From NCBI RefSeq assembly GCF_947501665.1, contig NZ_CANMWS010000002.1, positions 1 through 64,000 on the forward strand: a stretch of 64,000 nucleotides of DNA, read 5' to 3'. Below, one piece after another: positions 36,108 through 45,919 of this stretch. This stretch comes from an uncultured Shewanella sp. GTDB lineage: Bacteria > Pseudomonadota > Gammaproteobacteria > Enterobacterales > Shewanellaceae. Under the pieces are notes generated by a model. The model worked only from the letters and a program-made list of their open reading frames with translations, did not search any database and had not been told where the DNA came from. Numbering within the stretch: the stretch's first letter is position 1; each line of letters starts with the position of its first letter. Position numbers and translations under genes: made by a program.

Positions 36108-37835
36108 TTAAAAAGGGAAAAATATTGGTACCACCAATAAAACAATCACCCCATAAGTCAAACTCACCGCAGCGCCCACTTTAAAAAAATCAGCCAACTG
36201 ATATCGACCCGCATTAAACACCATCAAATTAGTCTGGTAGCCATACGGACTGATAAAACTGCCACTGGCAGCAAAAGCCACCGTCATCACAAAAGGCATC
36301 ACGTTCACCCCAAGCCCCAGTGCAATGCTGTAAGCAATAGGAAACATCAATGCCGCCGCGGCGTTATTCGTGACTAATTCTGTCATCAGCCACGTTGCCA
36401 CATACACTGCAATTAAAGCAATATAAACATCATTCTTATCCGAGCCTGTGTTCACCCAATGACTCAATATCGACACAACATCGGCATTAACTAAGGCGTG
36501 GGACAACAAAATAGCCGTTGAGACGACCAACCAAATATCAATGGGAAAACGGCGAGTAATTTCATTCACACTGATGCAGCCTGAAAAAATTAACACTCCC
36601 AAGAGCAACAACATGGACTGCATCATATCTAATAAGCCAGTGGTTGCTAACGCGACGCCTGCTAAGAAGCCCCCTATGGCTAACCACGCTTTCCAACCGT
36701 TAAGTCTCACTTCAGGCTCAACGCCACTCAGAACAATAAAGTTTTTACTGATATTGCGTCGGCTGGGATAATCTTCCCCGACTGCAAGCACTAAAAAGTC
36801 ACCGCTACGAATAAGCACTTCACCTAGCTTACCCGATATTTGCTCACCATCACGACGAATAGCCACCACAGCAGCATCAAATAAAGCCCTAAAACCTGTC
36901 GATTTCAAGCTGTTACCCACTAGAATACTTTCCGGTCTCACCACCACTTCGGTTAAATTTCTATCCAATAATCCGTTCTTATGAGCAAAAGATTCAAGCC
37001 CTGTAAATTGATCTAACTGCCTGACCTTGGCCACATCGCCAGAAAAAATTAACTTATCGTCCACTTCAATCACTTCAGTGGGTGCCACAGGGCTAATCAA
37101 CCTCCCCTCTCGAACCACTTCAACTAAAAACAAAGACTCAAGGTGACGCAAACCATTAGCTTCGACACTGCGTCCAACCAACTCAGAGCCAGCCTTGACT
37201 TTAGCATCAATAAAATAACCCTTAGAGCCATTATCTTCAGCATTAATATTTGGCAACCATCGGCTCGACACTCGTAATACAATGCCACAACCTAACACCA
37301 ATAACACGCCAACCGCAGTGAAAGAGAAAAAACTTAAACTGTGTCCTTGAGCTTCAATATATAAGCTATTGACGATTAAATTAGTGGAAGTACCAATCAG
37401 GGTTAACGTCCCACCTAAAATAGCCGCATAAGACAAAGGCAATAATAATTTACTGGCAAAGTGGTGAGGGTTATTACGAATAGGCGATAACAGTGTCGCA
37501 ACCACCGCAGTATTGTTCAGTAACGCTGAACATAATGCAGTGATCCCAAACAACCTAAGCCAAGTGGAGTGATAATTACTCACAATCATTTTTGAGGCAA
37601 TAACACGGAGCAGACGGGTCTTCTCCAATGCAAATGAACACAAGACCAATAGCACTAATGTCACGAGTCCAGGATTAACCATACTCGATAACAATTGCGA
37701 ACGAGAAATCAAACCAAACGCCACAAGCGACATTAAGGTGACACCAAAAACAGCAGCAGGACGCTGCTGAAACATCACCAATCCCACGATCGTGCCAAAG
37801 AAAATCCCTAAGGTTAAATAAGCATCAATAGACAT
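36108..37835 (-). CDS. SLC13-family anion permease with two RCK_C domains, probable sulfate transporter
   Basis: The 575-aa inner-membrane protein has two helical halves joined by a soluble middle part (about residues 205-375) carrying two TrkA_C/RCK_C-like domains (VKAGSELVGRSVEANGLRHL; VVRPESILVGNSLKSTGFR). The first half contains SALLNNTAVVATLLSPI and GGTLTLIGTSTNLIVN, typical of the DASS/SLC13 family. Its position between cysN and cysC indicates sulfate uptake. Substrate choice is inferred from context. Confidence 0.88.
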   Translation of the reverse strand: MSIDAYLTLGIFFGTIVGLVMFQQRPAAVFGVTLMSLVAFGLISRSQLLSSMVNPGLVTLVLLVLCSFALEKTRLLRVIASKMIVSNYHSTWLRLFGITALCSALLNNTAVVATLLSPIRNNPHHFASKLLLPLSYAAILGGTLTLIGTSTNLIVNSLYIEAQGHSLSFFSFTAVGVLLVLGCGIVLRVSSRWLPNINAEDNGSKGYFIDAKVKAGSELVGRSVEANGLRHLESLFLVEVVREGRLISPVAPTEVIEVDDKLIFSGDVAKVRQLDQFTGLESFAHKNGLLDRNLTEVVVRPESILVGNSLKSTGFRALFDAAVVAIRRDGEQISGKLGEVLIRSGDFLVLAVGEDYPSRRNISKNFIVLSGVEPEVRLNGWKAWLAIGGFLAGVALATTGLLDMMQSMLLLLGVLIFSGCISVNEITRRFPIDIWLVVSTAILLSHALVNADVVSILSHWVNTGSDKNDVYIALIAVYVATWLMTELVTNNAAAALMFPIAYSIALGLGVNVMPFVMTVAFAASGSFISPYGYQTNLMVFNAGRYQLADFFKVGAAVSLTYGVIVLLVVPIFFPF

Positions 37836-38085
37836 AAGACCTCAGATGATTAAAGCAAAATAAACCGTTAATCAATGAATCCGTTTATTCATTTTGCAAA
37901 ATACAAAACACAATAGTTCGCGACTAAATAATAACTTTCAGCCCATAAACGGTTTACGAATAAGCTATTAATCAGTGAAATACACACAATAACGCCCTTT
38001 GAAAAGCAGCGCCGCTATAGCAACAAGCATAAACAAAAGGGCATTAGGCGTGCTCAGAAGAAAGCCGCCTAACCCTTAAACTCAT

Positions 38086-39534
38086 TTATGAATGAGAAAT
38101 ATCTTTAGCGCCCCAATGAGGGAAGTGCTTACGTACCAGTGCGTTCATTTCAAGTTCAAACTCTGAGTAAGCATGGGGTGCTTTTTCAGATTTATGTGTC
38201 GTATCTAAGACGGCTTCTCTTATCATACCTGCGCCCACAGTCACGTTCGTTAAACGATCAATGACAATAAAAGCCCCCGTTGCACGGTTTGTCTCATAAG
38301 CATCAAACTGCAAAGGCGCGGTCGTTTCAAAACGGCAGCGACCAATCTCATTGAGCGACAATTGCTGAGTATCAATTTTATCTAATGTATTCACATCCAC
38401 TTTATAATCAATCGACTCAGCAAAACCAAAGACAGAATGACTGCCCGCCTTAATGACATATTCTCTATCAAGATGTAACGGCTCTTCTGTCATCCAAACC
38501 ACATCGGCATCAAAGTGTGCGCTCGAATGCGGTAAATCATGGGGACGAACCAGCATGTCACCTCGACTGATATCAATTTCATCTTCTAAGGTCAGAGTCA
38601 CCGCTTCACCGGCTTGCGCTTTTTCTAAATCACCATCAAAAGTGACAATCGCTTTCACTTGACTGCTTTTACCCGATGGCAAAGCCACTATCGTATCGCC
38701 CACACGAATATCGCCCGACGCAACAGTACCACTAAAGCCTCTAAAATCCAGATTAGGGCGATTAACATACTGTACTTGAAAACGAAATGACTGATGTGCA
38801 TCGTGATTAACCGATACCGTATTGAGCAGCTTTAACAAAGATGACCCCGGATACCAAGGCATATTGGCGCTTTCATTCACCACATTGTCGCCTTTTAACG
38901 CCGACATAGGCACAAAACGCACATCGGTAAAACTTAAATCATCGGCAAATTCGCGGTATTCTTTTTTAATGTTTTGGTAAACACTTTGATCATAGTCCAC
39001 CGCATCCATTTTATTGACTGCCACCACCACATGCTTAATGCCCAGTAAAGAACAAATAAAACTGTGGCGACGGGTTTGCACTTGAATACCGTGACGCGCA
39101 TCAATCAAAATAATCGCTAAATCACACGTTGAAGCACCCGTGGCCATATTGCGGGTGTATTGTTCATGCCCCGGTGTATCAGCAATGATAAATTTACGCT
39201 GCTCTGTGGCAAAATAGCGATACGCCACATCAATGGTGATCCCTTGCTCACGCTCAGATTGCAAACCGTCCACCAGCAAGGCCAAATCAAAGGACTCATC
39301 GGTGGTATTAAACCGCTTAGAATCTTTCACAATGGCAGCCATTTGATCTTCAAAAATCATTTTGCTGTCAAACAATAATCGGCCTATCAAAGTCGATTTA
39401 CCATCATCAACACTGCCACAGGTCAGAATACGTAGCATGTCTTTATTTTCATGAACTTTTAAATACGCTTCAATATCAGAAGCAATCAACGACGTACTAT
39501 TATCAGCCATCTTGTTAATCCTTGGTGCTGCCAT
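38086..39534 (-). CDS. cysN: Sulfate adenylyltransferase subunit 1 (GTPase)
   Basis: The 482-aa EF-Tu-like GTPase powers APS synthesis with CysD. The G1 loop is GSVDDGKST, the switch region has [16 protein letters not shown]3 is DTPGHEQY and G4 is NKMD. Beta-barrel domains follow (about 245-470). The length is close to the E. coli protein. It lies 156 bases downstream of cysD. Confidence 0.97.
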   Translation of the reverse strand: MAAPRINKMADNSTSLIASDIEAYLKVHENKDMLRILTCGSVDDGKSTLIGRLLFDSKMIFEDQMAAIVKDSKRFNTTDESFDLALLVDGLQSEREQGITIDVAYRYFATEQRKFIIADTPGHEQYTRNMATGASTCDLAIILIDARHGIQVQTRRHSFICSLLGIKHVVVAVNKMDAVDYDQSVYQNIKKEYREFADDLSFTDVRFVPMSALKGDNVVNESANMPWYPGSSLLKLLNTVSVNHDAHQSFRFQVQYVNRPNLDFRGFSGTVASGDIRVGDTIVALPSGKSSQVKAIVTFDGDLEKAQAGEAVTLTLEDEIDISRGDMLVRPHDLPHSSAHFDADVVWMTEEPLHLDREYVIKAGSHSVFGFAESIDYKVDVNTLDKIDTQQLSLNEIGRCRFETTAPLQFDAYETNRATGAFIVIDRLTNVTVGAGMIREAVLDTTHKSEKAPHAYSEFELEMNALVRKHFPHWGAKDISHS

Positions 39535-39690
39535 TGCAAGTCAAATCACGTTTGACTTGCAAAGATTAAAATTTTTACCTGTCTCTTTGTTTGTTAACCC
39601 AGCTCAGTCAACACTGCTTAGCTCAAACAAAGCCGGCTTTAAAACACGATTACCCCAATGCTCGCCCTCAATGAGGCTAAATGGCGTAGA

Positions 39691-40599
39691 CTAAAAATAG
39701 CCTTCCATTTTTTTCTTCTCCATGGAGCCTGCGGAATCATTATCAATGACCCGTCCTTGACGCTCAGAGGTGGTACACAAGAGCATCTCTTGAATAATTT
39801 CAGGTAAGGTGGTTGCAGTGGACTCCACCGCTCCAGTCAATGGATAGCAGCCTAAGGTTCTAAAACGCACCATTTTCTCTGTCGCCACTTCCCCTTCTTT
39901 AAGTTCCATGCGCTCATCATCGACCATGATTAACGTACCATCACGCTCAACAACGGGTCGCGGTGCGGCTAAGTACAATGAAGGGATTTCAATCTGCTCA
40001 AGATAAATGTATTGCCAGATATCCAGCTCAGTCCAATTGGATAGAGGAAACACGCGAATACTCTCGCCTTTATCGACTTTACCGTTATAAATATTCCACA
40101 ATTCAGGTCGTTGGTTTTTCGGATCCCATCTGTGCTTACTATCACGAAAAGAATACACACGCTCTTTCGCGCGAGACTTTTCTTCGTCACGACGCGCCCC
40201 ACCAAAAGCGGCATCAAAACCATGCATATCTAATGCTTGTTTCAAGCCTTCGGTTTTCATGATATCCGTATGTTTCGCACTGCCATGGGTAAACGGGCTG
40301 ATATTCATTTCCAGTCCGCGAGGATTTTTATGCACGATTAAATCAAAACCATGCTTTTTAGCCATTTCATCGCGAAAGGCTATCATTTCCTTAAACTTCC
40401 AATTGGTGTCCACATGCATTAAGGGAAACGGAATCTTAGCGGGATAAAAAGCTTTTCTCGCCAAATGAAGCAGTACCGATGAATCCTTTCCCACAGAATA
40501 CAGCATGACAGGGTTTTCAAATTCAGCGGCCACTTCACGCATGATCTGAATGGACTCAGCTTCAAGCGCCTTTAAATGTGTCAATCTAATGGGATCCAT
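39691..40599 (-). CDS. cysD: Sulfate adenylyltransferase subunit 2
   Basis: The 302-aa catalytic subunit of ATP sulfurylase makes APS from ATP and sulfate with CysN. The PP-loop is [19 protein letters not shown], then MHVDTNWKF and [15 protein letters not shown]. The length matches the family. It is the first gene of the operon, so its promoter should lie in the AT-rich region 40600-40900. Confidence 0.97.
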   Translation of the reverse strand: MDPIRLTHLKALEAESIQIMREVAAEFENPVMLYSVGKDSSVLLHLARKAFYPAKIPFPLMHVDTNWKFKEMIAFRDEMAKKHGFDLIVHKNPRGLEMNISPFTHGSAKHTDIMKTEGLKQALDMHGFDAAFGGARRDEEKSRAKERVYSFRDSKHRWDPKNQRPELWNIYNGKVDKGESIRVFPLSNWTELDIWQYIYLEQIEIPSLYLAAPRPVVERDGTLIMVDDERMELKEGEVATEKMVRFRTLGCYPLTGAVESTATTLPEIIQEMLLCTTSERQGRVIDNDSAGSMEKKKMEGYF

Positions 40600-42101
40600 A
40601 CACTTCCTACTTTAAAAATATAAGCCTAAGTAAAGCCTTAAAATGAGGTTGCCATTAAACTACAGCATTTCCTCTCAAAGGCACAACAACATAAAGCTAA
40701 CAAATCAATTAAGGCTCATTCTAAAGGACAAACCTGAGTCATCGCCAATCTTATCTCCCCAAAACCTAGACTGAAATCTATCAACTAATAACCTTAAGTT
40801 ATATATAAGTGATGTAAAGGAGATAAAAGTTATATCAATAATTCGAATATGAGTCAAAGAAGGAAAAAGTCATGCCTAAATTTGCCTCTTCTATTACCTC
40901 AGTTCAAGACACCTTGCCCTTAATCATAAAGTGCATGCCCTTCGTAGTATTGCATGAACAGATAACGGTGTTTGAACACAAGCCAAGTCCTCATCACTAA
41001 AGACAAACAGACGCTAACTCCCCCACAAAACATCTTCTCAATGATGAAGAAGCCAATAATGAAGAAGAATCACAAAATAACGATACTGCATACACAAAAA
41101 GATAATTGGCCAATACATCACAACAAAGTCAACATGGATAAAATATTATTTTTTAACGTGTCATAAAGTGCCAATATACGCCTTTATATAATCTATGACT
41201 TTAGTGGAGTAGATAAATTAATCTGCAAATAAAACAATGGTGTTGAATACTAAATGGTATTTTCATACCTTTGTTTCTATCGTCGTTACCTATATCATCG
41301 TTCATGATTAACTTTTATCTTTCTACTTTGTAAATAAATATTTATAATCAATAAATTAACAAGAAGATACAAAAAAAACTCATATAAATCATGTTGATTA
41401 ATAAATTTACAGTAAATCAAAATTATTAAAAAGTAACAACCACACACCAAGTCAATAAAAACAACGTTTCACCTAAGCCGTAACAATAAATGACGACATA
41501 TTCGGAATAATAAAGAGAACCAAATCGTCAACAACATCACTTCACCGTTGTCAACAAGTACAATTAATACCTTTAAATTTACTCACTTTAATTGGTAAAT
41601 AATAGTTAATGTTAATATTCACTTTAAATGACGAAAATAGAAACAAAATAACCCCTTTATATCCCACAAGTTGAATATTAATAGCTTAAAAGGTAAATGA
41701 TTTTCAATATAGAAATCATAATATGAGGAGTCATTAAAAAAAAATAGCATTATCGTTAACCCTATCAAGCACAATAAAAAGTAAATATAGGTAAGTAAAC
41801 GTAAACAAAACAGATGCACAAATACTGATACATATTCAAAAAAGTAGATTAAATAAGTTATCTACCTGTTTTTATTAAATTAAAAAACATCACCTAAGGT
41901 GTTTACCTGATACGATAAAAAGCCAACTTTTATTTACTATTCACCAACCAAAAACAGACAAAGGTAAATTACTGCCTCTATTAAACACATAAAGCATAAG
42001 GCTTAACACCTGTACTTAAACACCATACATAAAAATAATAATCATAACTTCAACGACTTTTTAAGAAGCTAATAAAAAATTCAACAAAGAGAATAAGATA
42101 A
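40600..42101. other. 1.5 kb AT-rich non-coding gap
   Basis: No convincing gene is present. Open frames on both strands are short (up to 66 codons), low-complexity and without ribosome-binding sites. The left end should hold the cysD promoter and the right end the promoter of the effector-like gene. The base composition becomes more AT-rich to the right, marking the start of the accessory region. No tRNA, CRISPR or long repeat was seen. Confidence 0.55.
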
Positions 42102-43655
42102 ATGCCAGTTGTAACCAGACAATCACTAACAAGTTCGCCGTCAGTTCATACAAATAATGAACCTTCTCACACTCTATCAGAGACATCTTCATTGCCCCCA
42201 AAAAACGTAATATCTAAAATAGATAATATGGTCTGCAGCACAAAGAAACAGTCTATGGCTCAATTAATCACGGATATATTCACTGCGAAAGAAGATCATC
42301 AATCCGCGCTTTTATCCCATTCGAAAATAGCCCATGCACAAAATGCATTAACCCACTTCCTAGCATTAAAAGATCTCTGTGAAAAACACCATCAAGATCA
42401 ATTTTCTGCCAATATCCATCAAAGCTCGACTGGAGCAACACTCACTCTCTCATTATTAGATGATAATCATCATCCCAAATTTGCATTATCTTTCGATTAT
42501 GATAATTTCCTTGATGAAGATATATCTGACTTATTGTTTGACACGCAAAGTGCAACAGGAAAAACAAAAGCACTTTTAGAGGACTTTAACCGCTCAATAA
42601 TACCTCCATCATCTTCTGAACCGGCTTTTAACTTAGATGCACTTAACTTGTCTAATATCCATCAAACAAATCGCTCAACCATGATGGATGCTCTCAATAT
42701 TTCAGCTATTCATGGGCAGCCAAACAGCGTCAATTTATCTGCGCTAAACTTGTCAAATATTACAGCACAAAGCACATTAGAAGAAATCGAGTCACATGAT
42801 CGATCTATTTTTAATCTCCAAAAAGCATTAGGCGAGTTTAAAGATAACGAAAACTCTGCCATCTATTTGAGAGAGGCGCTGTCTAGATTGAATGAAGATG
42901 AACATTCTGTTCAAGATTTAAATCGAGCACTGCTAAATAACACGGCTAACGATGACGGTACTGTTTTCTCACTCACTCAAGCATTAGCTCAATTAGACGA
43001 TGATGACAATGTCGTGTTTAATTTACAAGCGGCAATGGATCAATTAGCCCCTACCAATATATCAATCATTGAATTAGATTCAGCACTCAGTAAAATGACG
43101 GCATTCAATGCCCATTATGCGCCAGGTGACATGTTAATGTCGACCAAGAGGCCTAGCGGAAACTTAACGCAATATGTACACTTTCTCAAAGAGCAAGGCA
43201 TAGGCACCTTGATCTCCATCGGCGCCAACGAAAGCCCGACATTACCCGCAATATTAGCAGAGTCAGGTATTCAACATATTGATGATAGTCAATTTCATAT
43301 TGAAGATTTTTTAGATGATGGACAACTTCCTGCCAGTAAATTAAAAGCTATCACAGATAAAATTAACAGTCTTGAAAGCCAAGGCATTAAAGTCGCCATT
43401 CATTGCGGTGCTGGAGATGGTCGCTCAGGCGTTGTCAAAAGCGCCTATGTTTTAAGTCAATTATCATTACCTCTTCCAACAAGCACCACAGATACCATCA
43501 CGACCCATTATCACGGCACTAAAATAGTGACCGCATCTAAAGCCGTTTGTGATGCAGTGCGTTCTGTTAGAAGCGATGGCCATGAATTAGCCGTTGAGCG
43601 TCCAGCAGATATCACAGCACTACAAACCTTCTACTCATCGCTGGTAAACAAATAA
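42102..43655 (+). CDS. Repeat-containing protein with C-terminal tyrosine/dual-specificity phosphatase-like domain; effector-like
   Basis: The 517-aa protein has no signal peptide or membrane helix. The first 50 residues are Ser/Thr-rich and disordered, like a secretion signal. Residues 176-222 repeat LNxSxI three times, and 234-331 hold about six acidic 17-19-residue repeats of the form NLxxALxxLxxDD. Residues about 340-517 resemble a cysteine phosphatase: HCGAGDGRSG (Cys435, Arg441) fits HCx5R(S/T), and Asp405/406 are candidate general acids. The layout resembles secreted host-directed effectors of bacteria living with eukaryotes. It is an isolated gene, and no secretion system is visible in the window. 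Confidence 0.75.
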   Translation: MPVVTRQSLTSSPSVHTNNEPSHTLSETSSLPPKNVISKIDNMVCSTKKQSMAQLITDIFTAKEDHQSALLSHSKIAHAQNALTHFLALKDLCEKHHQDQFSANIHQSSTGATLTLSLLDDNHHPKFALSFDYDNFLDEDISDLLFDTQSATGKTKALLEDFNRSIIPPSSSEPAFNLDALNLSNIHQTNRSTMMDALNISAIHGQPNSVNLSALNLSNITAQSTLEEIESHDRSIFNLQKALGEFKDNENSAIYLREALSRLNEDEHSVQDLNRALLNNTANDDGTVFSLTQALAQLDDDDNVVFNLQAAMDQLAPTNISIIELDSALSKMTAFNAHYAPGDMLMSTKRPSGNLTQYVHFLKEQGIGTLISIGANESPTLPAILAESGIQHIDDSQFHIEDFLDDGQLPASKLKAITDKINSLESQGIKVAIHCGAGDGRSGVVKSAYVLSQLSLPLPTSTTDTITTHYHGTKIVTASKAVCDAVRSVRSDGHELAVERPADITALQTFYSSLVNK

Positions 43656-43666
43656 CAATCTCGCTT

Positions 43667-43700
43667 AATCATACTCAGGTTATCGAACCTGAGTATGATT
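43667..43700. terminator. Bidirectional terminator between effector and DUF2306 genes
   Basis: A perfect 15-bp stem AATCATACTCAGGTT / AACCTGAGTATGATT with a 4-base loop ATCG lies between two convergent genes. It touches the stop codon of the minus-strand gene. It lacks a strong T tract on the plus side. Confidence 0.7.
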
Positions 43701-44508
43701 ACCCTATTAACATTAATATTTTATTGACTCTGGGATACCACATCATTATGAATGCGGCAACAATCCCCAATAAGGTGATCCCAGAGCCTAGAATGAATAA
43801 ACCCGTTATCAGCCATTTGACTCGCTCCAATGTTTGGCGAACAGCCCAGAAATACAACTCGGCCACCAACATAGGCAGCAAATAACAAGCAAACGAAAAG
43901 AAAATGTCAACCGGCCCATCCAGTGTGGAAGTATTACCATTCTTTCCTTGATTAAGCATATACCAACCCATTAAATACAGCCTGAATGTCCATACACCAT
44001 TCACTAACAAAAAGCTGTGTACAGCAAAACGCCTATGCTGTGCAAACTGCTGACTCACTGCATATTTCCATGCCAAAATCACCGCAATAGGAATGAGTAA
44101 TCCATTAAGTGTAATGCCCATCGCACCAAGATTACTCAACCTCAAGCCTAACCCTAAGGTAAAAAAGATTCGCCCATTCCATCGATGAAAATGAACAAAC
44201 CGCTTTCTCATTTGAGGTATTAATTGAAATAATCCACTGATTGCCAGAATAATGGCGGGAATAATATGCCCAAAAAAAACGGCAGATTGAACACTGCCAC
44301 TTGCATCATAACCACTTGTCGGCGATACCAACTCTGCCTGTTTAGTAATGCCTAATACTAATGGCATGGCATACAAAATAAAAATATAAGCCGAAAACAG
44401 CCACTGCCCTATTAATGCAATCCCCCCCCAAGTCATAATGGCATGATGCATGCTTTTTTTTGCAGACAATAAACCCATTTTGTCCTTGTCAATTGAAAAG
44501 TAAATCAC
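43699..44508 (-). CDS. DUF2306 membrane protein
   Basis: The 269-aa protein has about seven to eight membrane helices. The family-like block GLFQLIPQMRKRFVHFHRWNGRIFF lies around residues 92-116, and a later AQHRRFAVHSFLLV block adds histidines, so heme or metal binding is possible but unproven. The start is a GTG with AAAGGAG 8 bases upstream; an ATG ten codons later is a weaker choice. Function is unknown. It diverges from the AraC gene 259 bases away, which may regulate it. Confidence 0.75.
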   Translation of the reverse strand: MIYFSIDKDKMGLLSAKKSMHHAIMTWGGIALIGQWLFSAYIFILYAMPLVLGITKQAELVSPTSGYDASGSVQSAVFFGHIIPAIILAISGLFQLIPQMRKRFVHFHRWNGRIFFTLGLGLRLSNLGAMGITLNGLLIPIAVILAWKYAVSQQFAQHRRFAVHSFLLVNGVWTFRLYLMGWYMLNQGKNGNTSTLDGPVDIFFSFACYLLPMLVAELYFWAVRQTLERVKWLITGLFILGSGITLLGIVAAFIMMWYPRVNKILMLIG

Positions 44509-44767
44509 AAATAACTCTCCTTTAATTTACTGAAAAATTGACAATAATCATGAAGTGATTTGAGTGATTAATCGCGCCGAATTTAAAATTCGGCATAACA
44601 TTATCTTGCTTTTCTCTGTGAATCATTTGTGACTACTTATCTAATAGATGACCATAGGTTATTGACGAAAAAGGGGTTATCACCAATAATGAAGGAATAT
44701 AAAAATGAAGCCCAAATTAGATTAAGTCGATTAAGCACTGTCAATTGTCAGGAATAAACAATAAAAA

Positions 44768-45919
44768 ATGGATATGCCACTCACCACCTTGTTTACAATC
44801 AATATTAGCGTTTGCTTAGCGTGCTTATTCATTCAAGCCATCACCATAAAAAAACACACCTCTCACCTTCTTTTTGCTCTCTTTTGCGCCTCAGTTGCGC
44901 TTGCAACAACACAAAAATTAACGGGTAATACACTCGGCGCTTATCAATATCTCATTGGTATGGGCGCCTGTGCGACATGTAATGCGTACTGGTTATTAGC
45001 CCGTAGCCTATTTAGAAAAAATCAACCTTTTACTTTACATCACATTATACTGGCCGTTGCGATTGCAGCATTAATCATGATAAAACAAGGTTATTTATTT
45101 GCTGGTAATCAATGGCAATGGGATATAAAGCAAAGCATATTGACAAAGGCGATGCTTAGTGAGCTCACCCTTTTATTATCATCCACCATATTAGTGTTGT
45201 CCTTTTGGGAGGGCTGTAGAGGATTTAAACACGCTACAAAAACAGAAAAAGCCCAACGCCTATTATTTTTAAGTGCATTTAGCTTCGCTGTCGTCATTTG
45301 TAAAATAGCAAAAAGCTATTATGCCGATCAGCCACAAATGACAACCCATATCATTGCCTTTGTGACACTCTTTATGCTGCTCAATACCCAAGTGCTGATC
45401 TTCTGGTGTTACAGTTTTCCCCGCAGTCAACTTAGGTGTCACAAAAATCAAGCTCCCTCTTTGACCACTCCATTGGCATTCGCAACCCAATACTTAACAG
45501 TAAACCCTCGACTACCAGAACCTTTAATAGAACACCAGCCTTTAAACCAGCAAGATATAATACTTGCGGCGCAGATGAGTGAGTTATTTTTTAATCAAAA
45601 AAAATTTTTACAAAACAACTTGAAAGTCGCCGATATTGCTCGTGAATTGGCGGTATCGGAATACCGTATCAGTCACCTTGTGCGTAGTCACCTCAAGGGT
45701 AAAAGTTTTAATCAATTTATCAATCAATTACGCATTGAGCATGCCCAATCCTTATTAGTCAAACCCAACACACAAACATGGCCCATATTAGTCATCGGCC
45801 TTGAAAGTGGTTTTGCCTCTATCGGTCCATTCACAAGAACCTTTAAAGCTCAAACAGGTTTTACCCCTCATCAATATCGGCAACAAAATAAAACACTCGC
45901 TGAGCCCGCAGTGAACTAA
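44768..45919 (+). CDS. AraC-family regulator with N-terminal membrane segments
   Basis: The 383-aa protein has about six or seven membrane helices in residues 1-220 and an AraC-type double helix-turn-helix at about 275-375 (LKVADIARELAVSEYRISHLVRSHL; GFASIGPFTRTFKAQTGFTPHQYR). Such membrane-bound regulators sense signals at the inner membrane. It is divergent from the DUF2306 gene and converges with the toxin-like gene, overlapping its stop by four bases. No N-terminal cupin sensor is present. Confidence 0.87.
   Translation: MDMPLTTLFTINISVCLACLFIQAITIKKHTSHLLFALFCASVALATTQKLTGNTLGAYQYLIGMGACATCNAYWLLARSLFRKNQPFTLHHIILAVAIAALIMIKQGYLFAGNQWQWDIKQSILTKAMLSELTLLLSSTILVLSFWEGCRGFKHATKTEKAQRLLFLSAFSFAVVICKIAKSYYADQPQMTTHIIAFVTLFMLLNTQVLIFWCYSFPRSQLRCHKNQAPSLTTPLAFATQYLTVNPRLPEPLIEHQPLNQQDIILAAQMSELFFNQKKFLQNNLKVADIARELAVSEYRISHLVRSHLKGKSFNQFINQLRIEHAQSLLVKPNTQTWPILVIGLESGFASIGPFTRTFKAQTGFTPHQYRQQNKTLAEPAVN

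Noticed and set aside
40972..41166. 64-codon open frame in the gap after cysD
   Set aside because: It is low complexity, Lys/Asn/His-rich, lacks a ribosome-binding site and has no recognisable domain.
41619..41819. 66-codon hydrophobic frame on the minus strand
   Set aside because: The hydrophobic character follows from the AT-rich sequence (Phe, Leu, Ile, Tyr); no ribosome-binding site and no partner gene.
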